From the NCBI GenBank assembly GCA_018818125.1, contig JAHISQ010000168.1:1-52757 (forward strand): DNA of 52,757 bases, read 5' to 3'. This stretch comes from Candidatus Rifleibacteriota bacterium (GTDB lineage: Bacteria > Muiribacteriota > Ozemobacteria > Ozemobacterales > Ozemobacteraceae). Below, in pieces: positions 9,037 through 16,904 of the stretch. Position 1 is the stretch's first letter; each line of letters starts with the position of its first letter. The position numbers and the translations under genes were made by a program. Under the pieces are notes generated by a model. The model was not told the origin of the DNA and made no database searches. It saw only the letters and a list, made by a program, of their open reading frames with translations.

Positions 9037-9185
9037 GGCAAAAGAGCTTATTTCAGTGAGATTGCAGGCAATTAAAAAGCTTTTTCTGACTGTTTCGGAG
9101 TTAAACCGCCTGACATGCTGTAATTTTCCGGGAACCTAGGGTATTAAGCTTTGATTATCCCAATAAACGGTTTTAACATTGCTCT

Positions 9186-10814
9186 TCAGCGAGAAATATT
9201 ATTCTTAAGATTGTGAGAGTTAGTAGTAGTTTTGTTTGTTACAAATTCGAAATCTACCCCTTCTGGAAGAGTTAAGGCGAATTTTTCCAGAAGATTATAG
9301 ATTTCGTCATAAGATTCTCTCTTAATGGCGTAAAATGCCACTTTGTCGCGTAAAATATTAATATGAGCTTTTTTAAGTTGCAGCTCGCCCAATTTGTACC
9401 AGTTATCTGGAATATTATCAAACCAGTCATCGTAAATCATAGCCAGTTCAACACCTTTTGCCTTTGCCAGACTGTCCATCCAGTCTTTCTGATCAGCCTT
9501 TACTCTCAACGTCAAGGCTTCTAATGAGGCGAGTCCCACCAGATCCAGTATATAAGCTGGATTTTGATAGGAAATGTAACCAATATCATTTGCGGCAACT
9601 GGCTTTTTATAAAACTCTGTCACAAATCTGTGCATTTGATAATGTTGCTCGTAAATATTTCTTGAGGCTACGGGAATGACTGGAATGGTCATTAGATAAG
9701 GAAAGCATAAAAGAAATGTTGATGCGAATAATAACAATGTTGTTTCGTGAATTTTGAAATTGTTCGGGTGGTTGTAGATATCAGGTTTGAAAATGAAGCC
9801 AATAGCAGCTAGTGTCATCGCCCAGATGTATATTTCATATCTGCTGAACCAGCCGAATTGCCCGAAGAGCAGATGCAGAATGATAGATGCAGAAATTGTG
9901 GCACAAAATAGTCTTTTTCGTGTGCTATTTTTTCTGTTCGATGCCTGCAACACCAGAAATAACAGGCATACTGCCAGCAAAACGCCTCTTGGCGATTCAA
10001 TGCTGTTAACAAAATTTTGTATTATTGAAGAAGTTTTTTGCTCAGAGACAATTTTTGATTTTGCCGCGACAGAATTGGGCAATGAGTTTTGCCCAAGACT
10101 CAGTAAGAACAATGAAAATCCCGTTAATGCAAATAATAGGCCGACAGCTGTCGTGACAGCTGCTTTTCTATGACCGCGTAGAAATAGATAGATGGCAGCG
10201 GGCACTGAAATGGCCAGGCATTCATAGCGAACTAAAGGAGCCAGCAGAATTGCAGGCATGAGCCACCAGTCCAGTCTGGAGTTTTCGGATTCTCTGCTCA
10301 AACCGCATATTACGGCCACGGCAAGCATAACCTGCAATGAATGCTCCATTCCAGTAAATACAAGGCCGATCAGATTACAGGCTGGGATCAGCAAAATCAG
10401 CATTGTGCTTAATATTGTCTGTTTGCCTTCATTCTTTTCTGATGTGTCGTTCGTGTCAGGCAACAGTATTTTCCAGAAAAAAAACAGGGTAATTATAGCG
10501 AAGGCCGTGTTTGCTAAGAGAATGATGTAGTTAGCAAAGGTCAGCCTTGCGAATGGTGCGATAAGAAATGGCCATAGAATGCTTGATGCTGGCGCAGAGT
10601 ATTCGTTTAAGTTGATTCCGTAATGCCCCTGCATTATATTTTCAGCAAGAGCCAGATGAATATAAGCATCATCAAGAGTGAAGACCATGTGTCCCGAGTT
10701 GAGAATGTTTATAAACAGACACAGAACTACTATCGATATTACTAAGAATACCGAAGCTAACAAGAAAGATCTTGTATATTTTTGTTTGCAGTTTGTCGTT
10801 TGAGCATTTTGCAT
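9186..10814 (-). CDS. Polytopic GT-C-type glycosyltransferase-like protein
   Basis: A 542-residue integral membrane protein with roughly ten hydrophobic helices and a soluble C-terminal part (~400-542). The first loop carries the acidic pair in TLDDAYIHLA (D48, D49), the position where ArnT/PMT-like GT-C enzymes bind metal and lipid-phosphate sugar. This supports transfer of a sugar from a polyprenyl-phosphate donor outside the cytoplasmic membrane. The exact donor and acceptor cannot be read from sequence. It is divergent from the plus-strand glycan genes starting at 11083. No ribosome site is seen ahead of its ATG (see the leaderless promoter). Confidence 0.72.
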   Translation of the reverse strand: MQNAQTTNCKQKYTRSFLLASVFLVISIVVLCLFINILNSGHMVFTLDDAYIHLALAENIMQGHYGINLNEYSAPASSILWPFLIAPFARLTFANYIILLANTAFAIITLFFFWKILLPDTNDTSEKNEGKQTILSTMLILLIPACNLIGLVFTGMEHSLQVMLAVAVICGLSRESENSRLDWWLMPAILLAPLVRYECLAISVPAAIYLFLRGHRKAAVTTAVGLLFALTGFSLFLLSLGQNSLPNSVAAKSKIVSEQKTSSIIQNFVNSIESPRGVLLAVCLLFLVLQASNRKNSTRKRLFCATISASIILHLLFGQFGWFSRYEIYIWAMTLAAIGFIFKPDIYNHPNNFKIHETTLLLFASTFLLCFPYLMTIPVIPVASRNIYEQHYQMHRFVTEFYKKPVAANDIGYISYQNPAYILDLVGLASLEALTLRVKADQKDWMDSLAKAKGVELAMIYDDWFDNIPDNWYKLGELQLKKAHINILRDKVAFYAIKRESYDEIYNLLEKFALTLPEGVDFEFVTNKTTTNSHNLKNNISR

Positions 10815-10820
10815 TTTGCA

Positions 10821-10849
10821 ATTCTATATCTTTGTCAGTCATATATCAA
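10821..10849 (-). promoter_or_regulatory. Sigma-70-type promoter placing the start of transcription at the ATG
   Basis: On the minus strand, TTGATA (10844-10849) and TAGAAT (10821-10826) are separated by exactly 17 bp, each one mismatch from consensus. The gene's ATG at 10814 begins six bases after the -10 box, so the mRNA would be leaderless, consistent with the absence of a Shine-Dalgarno sequence. Confidence 0.55.
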
Positions 10850-11033
10850 TCATTGCTGATTCAAGCATTATCAATAACTATTGAGTCCTGCAAACAATGC
10901 AGCGCTTCTGTTACAATTCTCTGACAAAAAGACAGTGACGCTCCCTTGAGAATCAACACGATGTCCTCGCAGCGCAGAGCGATCTCAAGATCTACCCCGA
11001 TTGGCTTAACAACGCTTTGACTAAGTAAGAGGC

Positions 11034-11065
11034 AGTTCGCAAATTACTTGCGCATTTTGCGAACT
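11034..11065. repeat. Inverted repeat upstream of the plus-strand glycan genes
   Basis: The arms AGTTCGCAAAT (11034-11044) and ATTTTGCGAACT (11054-11065) pair nearly perfectly around a 9-base loop, 18 bp before the GTG at 11083. It has no U-tract. It could be an operator, an attenuator-like hairpin or the end of a lost mobile element. Confidence 0.5.
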
Positions 11066-11082
11066 ATCAATAGACTGTCCTG

Positions 11083-12627
11083 TTGGTGAATCTCAATGAA
11101 AAAAATCAGAGTGAGTTTATGATTGCTTTTACTAGAAGAAGCTTATCCTTTTTGATTATAATCGGGCTTTTTAGTGTGTCTGCCCTTTTTTTGTCCATGG
11201 CTTCGCGGTTAGTAGGCCCGCAGGCAACAATAGACGCTGCATATTACCACATTATGGCGGATCAGCTTGAAAAGGGTGCAGGCTTTACTGAGCCTTTTGT
11301 CTGGCATTTCTTAAATGACTACCAGTCCGTAGAACATCCCATGAACTATTGGATGCCAATGGGTATAGTGTTTTATTATCTGGCACGTTTATGTTTCGGC
11401 ATTGCTGGCGAAGTCGGGCTTAATATTGTTCTCTGGTCCGTTTTGTCTGTTCTGGTTTTTTTTGAGGTGAAAAAAAGAACTCAGAGCATTTATAACTCCG
11501 CGTTCTCTTATTGTATGATGCTTTTTTGCGGTAGATATCTTTTTTACCTTTTAACCACAGATAACATTGCTTTTTATGCGTTGTTTGGCTTCTTCTTTTT
11601 TAAGCAACTGGGAAATGAACGATCAAGTTGGTATGTTACTCCTGTAATTGCTGGTTTGACCGCCTTAATGCGCATAGAAGGAATTGTTATCGCTGTGTTT
11701 GGTGGACTGTGCGAATTTTATAAGACCCGAAGCCCAAAGGTCCTTGCTGGCTATGTCCTTATTTTATTATTGGTTCTGAGCCCATGGATGATCCGAAATT
11801 ATCAAGTGTTGGGGCATCCGTGGCCATCAAATTCAAAGGCCATTTTTCTGAGCAATTATTATGATATGTTTTGTCGTAATCTGGCGATAACGCCTTCCAC
11901 TTATTTGAGTTTGGGATGGAACGCCATTTACGCACAAAAATTAAGTGGACTATGGTTTTCAGTGTTAAACCTGATTGCTGCACCGGGCTTGTTCATAATG
12001 TATCCATTGTGGCTGGCAGGGTTGTTTAGTTTGTGGAGAGAGGGTGGGAACTTCTTTGCTTTGCTTCTAGGGTTTTTTGTCGTGTTTTGTGGGGTGGCTA
12101 TACCTTTGCAGTCAGAATTGGGAACTGCTTTGCACGTTAGCGCTTTTTTCTTTCCATTCTTTACAATCTTGAGTGGTGTCGGCTTTTGCAGACTTCAAAG
12201 GCATTACAGGATGCGTAGTGCGCGTTACATTGTTTTAGCTTCGGTAATTATATTATGGGCAATGTTTGCAACGTTTTACAGTACCTGCGCGTTGATTAAA
12301 GAATATGATGAGGCTTACGAACCTTACGAGTCATTACTCGCCAAGGTTCCTTTCGGTGAGCGCAAGATTGTTTCTGCTGTACCCGTCAAAGTTTATTTAG
12401 AGACCGGTGCTCAAGGGGTAATATCTTCATCCAGAACCGCAGATGAACCCATTGCTCTGGCGGATGCATTTTCTTGTGACGCCATAATTACAGACCGTAG
12501 AGCTTACGGCTATCAGCCGTTGCCAAAAGCAGACGGCTGGAAAGAGGTCGCATCAAATACCGTGTTGAGTATTTTTATTCGGACGGGCACAGGTAGCATC
12601 GTTATCCACCAATCCTCAGAAAAATGA
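11083..12627 (+). CDS. Polytopic GT-C-like membrane protein
   Basis: A 514-residue multi-pass protein with a soluble C-terminal tail (~410-514). The first loop has TIDAAYYHIMADQLEKG, which resembles the D-x-x-x-Y-H loop of GT39/GT83-type lipid-linked-sugar transferases. Family assignment rests on topology and this loop, so substrate is unknown. It starts at GTG 11083 or possibly ATG 11119, just before the first membrane segment; neither has a strong ribosome site. It begins the plus-strand run of glycan genes to 19805. Confidence 0.65.
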   Translation: MVNLNEKNQSEFMIAFTRRSLSFLIIIGLFSVSALFLSMASRLVGPQATIDAAYYHIMADQLEKGAGFTEPFVWHFLNDYQSVEHPMNYWMPMGIVFYYLARLCFGIAGEVGLNIVLWSVLSVLVFFEVKKRTQSIYNSAFSYCMMLFCGRYLFYLLTTDNIAFYALFGFFFFKQLGNERSSWYVTPVIAGLTALMRIEGIVIAVFGGLCEFYKTRSPKVLAGYVLILLLVLSPWMIRNYQVLGHPWPSNSKAIFLSNYYDMFCRNLAITPSTYLSLGWNAIYAQKLSGLWFSVLNLIAAPGLFIMYPLWLAGLFSLWREGGNFFALLLGFFVVFCGVAIPLQSELGTALHVSAFFFPFFTILSGVGFCRLQRHYRMRSARYIVLASVIILWAMFATFYSTCALIKEYDEAYEPYESLLAKVPFGERKIVSAVPVKVYLETGAQGVISSSRTADEPIALADAFSCDAIITDRRAYGYQPLPKADGWKEVASNTVLSIFIRTGTGSIVIHQSSEK

Positions 12628-12683
12628 ATCATTACTCAGACGAAAATAGAATTTAAAATCTACTTTTGTTGGCAGGGGGGCTT

Positions 12684-14192
12684 GTGAAAGCTATAAAAGA
12701 GAGTCATGGAGAAAACAGGATATTTCTGCTTCTAATCGGAGCAGTTATAACTGGATTAGTCTGGATGTTCAGCTTGGGAATTTCAGGGAATGATTTCTGG
12801 TGGCATCTAAAAGCTGGAGAATGGATGGTGGTCAACAAAGCGCTGCCATCCATAGACATTTTTTCATGGTATGCCAAAGAAAACGGAATCCATTGGATTT
12901 CTCACGAATGGCTTTCACAGGTCTTTTTCTACTGCATTCATAACGCAACAGGTGATTTGGGCATTTTTTTCTTTTCATTGATTTCTGCAATCGGAATGGC
13001 ATTACTTATAATGATAAGGAATAAAGACGCAATTAAGAAGAGTATTGTTTTATCGTCAATATTCCTTTTTCCTATGGTTATTCTAATTAAACTGATGTTT
13101 TATGGCCGCCCGCATTTAATAAGCTTTTTTCTTCTTTATGCAACTTTGTCTTGCTTATACAGTTACAGACGGGATGAAACATCTCGGGCAATCTATCTCA
13201 TACCCTTTATTTCAGTGTTGTGGGGGAATTTTCATGGCGGATCATCGACATTATCATATATTCTTTGCTTTATGTTCATGTTTTCAGGGTTGTTTGAGTT
13301 TTCCATCGGAAAATTGCATGGAGAAAAACTTTCTAGAAAACAACTGCTCACATATTTTGGAGTAGGTGTTTTATCGATTGCTGCACTGGCAATAAATCCT
13401 TATGGCTTGCACATGCTGACATATCCATATGTTAATATGGGAGATTCATTTGCGCAGGGAATGATAAACGAATGGACTGCTCCCGACGCAAAAGAAATAT
13501 CGCATCTAATTGTGTTTTATCTGCCACTGTTTATTATTGGTGTCAGCATGATTATCACTGATAAAAGAATTAAAGCAGTGGATTTGCTGGTTTTTACGTT
13601 TTTTTTGTATATGTTTTTCAGGAGTGTTAGATTCGCTGTTGTTTTTCAGATTGCTTCTGCTTTTTTTGCATTCGACTATTTCATTGCCAGGGAAATTAAG
13701 GCAGTAAGAACTAAGTTGGATTCTGCGATATTTTGTGTTTTTTTATTAATATTGATTGGGGTTAATGTTGTTAGTTTTTCTAACATTGTTAAGGCATATC
13801 ATGCAGAAAAACTCATTTCTGTGGTATTAGAAACGAAATTCATAGAACTTGTAAAAAAAGATGTCCCGCAAAGATTGTATAATGATTATAACTTTGGTGT
13901 TACTCTCATATTAAACGGCATTGAAACTTTTGTGGATGCCAGAGCGGACTTGTTCTCGCCTCATAACTTGCGAGATGCCAAGAGCTTGCTTAGTTTGACA
14001 CAGTTTGATAAAAAGGAAAAGAGCAAGATATTTGATCCTGAAAAAATTATTGAAAAATATAATTTTGATGCCTTTCTAATTAGCTCTAGCTCGCCATTGT
14101 CCGTATATTTGAGAAGTAAGCCAGATAATTATAAGATCTTATTGGAAGACGAAGAGGCAGTATATTTCAAGCGTATTGATGTATTGAATTAG
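12684..14192 (+). CDS. Polytopic GT-C-like membrane protein (FWWHLKAGEW family)
   Basis: About 502 residues. GTG at 12684 is chosen as start because AGGGGGG ends four bases before it; upstream TTG codons at 12666/12669 are also in frame. The first loop reads NDFWWHLKAGEWM, and the segment ISHEWLSQVFF follows. The C-terminal soluble part has YNDYNFGVTLILNG followed by FVDARADL. Together these recall a widespread multi-pass family with N-terminal D-x-WWHL and C-terminal ND-x-x-GG-Y-L / D-x-R motifs, generally regarded as GT-C-like but uncharacterised. It lies between another GT-C-like gene and a GT2 gene, supporting a glycan-assembly role. Confidence 0.68.
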   Translation: MKAIKESHGENRIFLLLIGAVITGLVWMFSLGISGNDFWWHLKAGEWMVVNKALPSIDIFSWYAKENGIHWISHEWLSQVFFYCIHNATGDLGIFFFSLISAIGMALLIMIRNKDAIKKSIVLSSIFLFPMVILIKLMFYGRPHLISFFLLYATLSCLYSYRRDETSRAIYLIPFISVLWGNFHGGSSTLSYILCFMFMFSGLFEFSIGKLHGEKLSRKQLLTYFGVGVLSIAALAINPYGLHMLTYPYVNMGDSFAQGMINEWTAPDAKEISHLIVFYLPLFIIGVSMIITDKRIKAVDLLVFTFFLYMFFRSVRFAVVFQIASAFFAFDYFIAREIKAVRTKLDSAIFCVFLLILIGVNVVSFSNIVKAYHAEKLISVVLETKFIELVKKDVPQRLYNDYNFGVTLILNGIETFVDARADLFSPHNLRDAKSLLSLTQFDKKEKSKIFDPEKIIEKYNFDAFLISSSSPLSVYLRSKPDNYKILLEDEEAVYFKRIDVLN

Positions 14193-14209
14193 CTATGGAG
14201 CAATGAGTA

Positions 14210-15208
14210 ATGAAATTACTTTCTGTTATTGTACCTTGTTTCAACGAAGAAGAGGTTTTGCTCCTTTTTTATAATGAAATTTGTAAGGAAGCTGACAAAT
14301 TTGAATCAATTGGGGTGTCTTTTGAGATTCTTTTTATTGATGACGGGTCAAAGGATCGTACATTAGAGTTAGCAAAGAATTTGAGAGAAAAGGATTCAAG
14401 GGTCAGGTATATATCATTCTCCCGCAACTTTGGTAAAGAGTCTGCTATTTTTGCCGGACTTGAAAAATCCATGGGAGACTATGTGGTGATGATTGATGCC
14501 GACTTGCAGGATCCGCCATCGTTTTTAATGGAAATGTATAAAGCCGTTGCCGAGGATGGTTACGATTCAGCTGCGACAAGAAGAACTACAAGAAAAGGCG
14601 AGCCTGCTATCCGATCTTTTTTTGCAAGGCAGTATTATAAGCTGATTAGAAAAATATCAAAAACTGAATTTGTCGATGGTGCCAGGGATTTTAGGCTTAT
14701 GACACGGCAAATGGTCGATGCAATATTAGAAATGAGGGAATACAACAGGTTTACCAAAGGAATAAACGAATGGGTTGGATTCAAAACAAAATGGCTTGAA
14801 TATGAAAATGTTCAAAGAGTTGCAGGCAATACTAAATGGTCTTTCTGGCAACTTTTTTTATACTCCATGGAAGGTATCACAGCTTTTTCAACAGTACCAC
14901 TTGCTCTGGCAGCGCTGTTGGGAATGTTTCTGTGCCTTATGTCTTTTTTCTTCATCTGTGTTATCGTGATAAGAACTCTCGCCTTTGGAGATCCTGTCAG
15001 CGGCTGGCCATCCCTCGCAGTTATAATTTTGTTTATCGGTGGGATACAATTGTTTTGCATCGGTATACTAGGCCAATACATGGCAAAGACATATTTAGAG
15101 ACGAAAAAACGGCCAATTTATATAATAAAAGAATCTGAAATAGTCTTGGAAAGGCTTGTGAAGTATCCTGATAGTCCATCTAGATCAGTCTCAGAAGAAT
15201 CATCCTGA
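14210..15208 (+). CDS. GT2 polyprenyl-phosphate glycosyltransferase (GtrB/DPM1-like)
   Basis: A 332-residue GT-A-fold enzyme with FIDDGSKDRT (43-51) and DADLQDPP (96-103), the metal- and nucleotide-binding motifs, plus the SRNFGKESAI segment typical of GtrB/YkcC-type enzymes. Two C-terminal membrane helices (~225-300) anchor it. It transfers a sugar from a nucleotide donor to undecaprenyl phosphate on the cytoplasmic side. The GT-C-like neighbours could use the lipid-linked product outside. ATG start with a GGAG ribosome site. Confidence 0.9.
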   Translation: MKLLSVIVPCFNEEEVLLLFYNEICKEADKFESIGVSFEILFIDDGSKDRTLELAKNLREKDSRVRYISFSRNFGKESAIFAGLEKSMGDYVVMIDADLQDPPSFLMEMYKAVAEDGYDSAATRRTTRKGEPAIRSFFARQYYKLIRKISKTEFVDGARDFRLMTRQMVDAILEMREYNRFTKGINEWVGFKTKWLEYENVQRVAGNTKWSFWQLFLYSMEGITAFSTVPLALAALLGMFLCLMSFFFICVIVIRTLAFGDPVSGWPSLAVIILFIGGIQLFCIGILGQYMAKTYLETKKRPIYIIKESEIVLERLVKYPDSPSRSVSEESS

Positions 15209-15246
15209 TGCCCTGATCTGTAAACCGCCATTAAAGGTGAGGAATA

Positions 15247-16866
15247 ATGATACCTCTACAAACAAGTATAGCAACGAAACAAGCTGGAGCCAATTCAATG
15301 CTTTTCAAACTCATTCAGTCGCCCTTGATCCATGTGTGTGGCCTGGCAACGTATCTGATCTTTTTTTTGTATACTGTTAATATTGACCAGGTTGAAATAA
15401 CTGAGACTATTATTCCATCAGTTTTAAGTCTGTTTCTTGTTCTCGTATTACTGACTGTGTTAAACCTTGGTTTAAAAAATCTTAAGAAATCTGCCTTGAT
15501 TGTTTCTGCTCTGACTTTGCATTTTTACTACTACAAAGTATTGTGTAATCTATTGAACGCGATTTTTTCAACTGAGCTGGGGAATACTATTCCCGTCACG
15601 CTATGGGTAATATCTCTCATAATGTCTATATTCGTTATTCATAGAGAGAAAAAGAATGTCGACGAAGCAAACAATTTTCTGAACGTGGTAACAGTTGTAT
15701 TATTCGCGATGTTAATATTCAACGCCAGCAGTAGCCGGGCAAATGAAAGAGCGATAATTATTCCAGAAATAGACGCTTTTGTCGAAAAGGCTCAATCTTT
15801 GGTGAAGCCTGCAGTATTGCCAGATATTTACTATATTATTCTTGACAGCTATGCCAGAAATGATGTTCTAAGCCAACTCTACAAATTTGACAACGGAAGC
15901 TTTACAGCATTTCTGGAAGAAAAGGGCTTTTTTGTTGCATCCGAGAGTTATGCCAATTATTGCCAGACAAACCTTTCTTTAGCCAGTTCGCTGAACGGGT
16001 GCTACCTTGATGACCTCACAAAGATTATGGCAGGTTCAAATTCATTGGATGCCCCAGCAAGACTTGTAAAGGAGGCTGCGGTATTTAATATTCTTCGTTT
16101 TTACGGTTATGAATTAATTGCATTCCCAACATATTGCAATGTTACAGAGGTCAAGACTGCCGATCGTTATCTTTCAAAACGAATGACTGGGAATACCTTT
16201 GCCTATATGCTGGCTCATGCAACAATTCTCCATGCGTTAAATCTGCCATTTCTAAGCCTTACCGAAATAGAGGTCGAGAGTTTTCGGCAGCATATCGAGA
16301 GAATTTTTACGGGAATTTCAACGGTTAAGCTGACTAAAAAGCCGGCGTTTGTTTTTGCACATATTATTTGTCCACACCCACCGTTTGTGTTTGGCCCTAA
16401 CGGTGAAAGAAAAATATCAGGTCCGGTCTACATGAATAATGAGGGTCATTTGGGGATTGATGCCGATAAATACCGTGAATATTATATAGAACAGCTTATG
16501 TGTGTGAATTTGAAGACTACCAGTATGGTTAAAGATTTGCTGGCAGAAAAAAATCGGGCAAGGGTCGTTATTATTCAGTCAGATCATGGGCCAGACTCTG
16601 AATTAGACTGGGAAAACTATGAGAAAACTAATAAAAAAGAGCGGCTTGCAATTCTTAACGCTGTGTATTACTCAGAGTCATCAATAAAGGGGCTCAACAA
16701 GCACAGTTCTCCAGTAAACACATTTCGAGCTGTTTTAAACGAAGTATTCAATGCGAACCTTGATTTACTTGAGAATCGAACGTATTTCTCGCTTTGGTCG
16801 GATAGATATCGTTTTATTGATGCAACTGAAGTGGTTTCAGAGAAGCCATTAGAAGAAAAGCTATGA
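15247..16866 (+). CDS. Membrane-anchored sulfatase/LtaS-superfamily protein (paralog 3)
   Basis: A 539-residue third copy of the island's sulfatase-like family. Membrane segments occupy ~25-160. The catalytic domain shows ILDSYARN (D200), YCQTNLSLASSLN (T241), CPHPPF (H377) and SDHG (D446, H447). The Thr-containing block and the C-terminal SPVNTFRAVL match the other two copies (SPVNNFR), so all three are one subfamily. It has a good ribosome site (AGGTGAGG) before ATG 15247; ATG 15298 gives a length closer to paralog 2. It is followed 38 bp later by the acyltransferase fusion. Role: probable modification of a surface polymer, substrate unknown. Confidence 0.83.
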   Translation: MIPLQTSIATKQAGANSMLFKLIQSPLIHVCGLATYLIFFLYTVNIDQVEITETIIPSVLSLFLVLVLLTVLNLGLKNLKKSALIVSALTLHFYYYKVLCNLLNAIFSTELGNTIPVTLWVISLIMSIFVIHREKKNVDEANNFLNVVTVVLFAMLIFNASSSRANERAIIIPEIDAFVEKAQSLVKPAVLPDIYYIILDSYARNDVLSQLYKFDNGSFTAFLEEKGFFVASESYANYCQTNLSLASSLNGCYLDDLTKIMAGSNSLDAPARLVKEAAVFNILRFYGYELIAFPTYCNVTEVKTADRYLSKRMTGNTFAYMLAHATILHALNLPFLSLTEIEVESFRQHIERIFTGISTVKLTKKPAFVFAHIICPHPPFVFGPNGERKISGPVYMNNEGHLGIDADKYREYYIEQLMCVNLKTTSMVKDLLAEKNRARVVIIQSDHGPDSELDWENYEKTNKKERLAILNAVYYSESSIKGLNKHSSPVNTFRAVLNEVFNANLDLLENRTYFSLWSDRYRFIDATEVVSEKPLEEKL

Positions 16867-16904
16867 TTTTAAACCGGACTGAAAGTTGAGAATCAACAAG
16901 AGCT

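Larger units (their letters stand above)
8868..9185. other. Intergenic region with CA-dinucleotide tract
   Basis: This 318-bp gap separates two minus-strand genes. It contains a perfect TATAAT (minus strand, 8891-8896) near the downstream gene start and a CA/GC dinucleotide tract at 9016-9036. I find no ORF, tRNA or convincing terminator. Confidence 0.5.

Noticed and set aside
9787..10173. Plus-strand frame of 128 codons inside the GT-C-like gene
   Set aside because: It is antisense to a well-supported membrane protein and has no domain or ribosome site.
10939..11026. Short plus-strand frame ending DLKIYPDWLNNALTK
   Set aside because: It looks like a gene end, possibly a transposase remnant, but is under 30 codons and I could not place it in any family.
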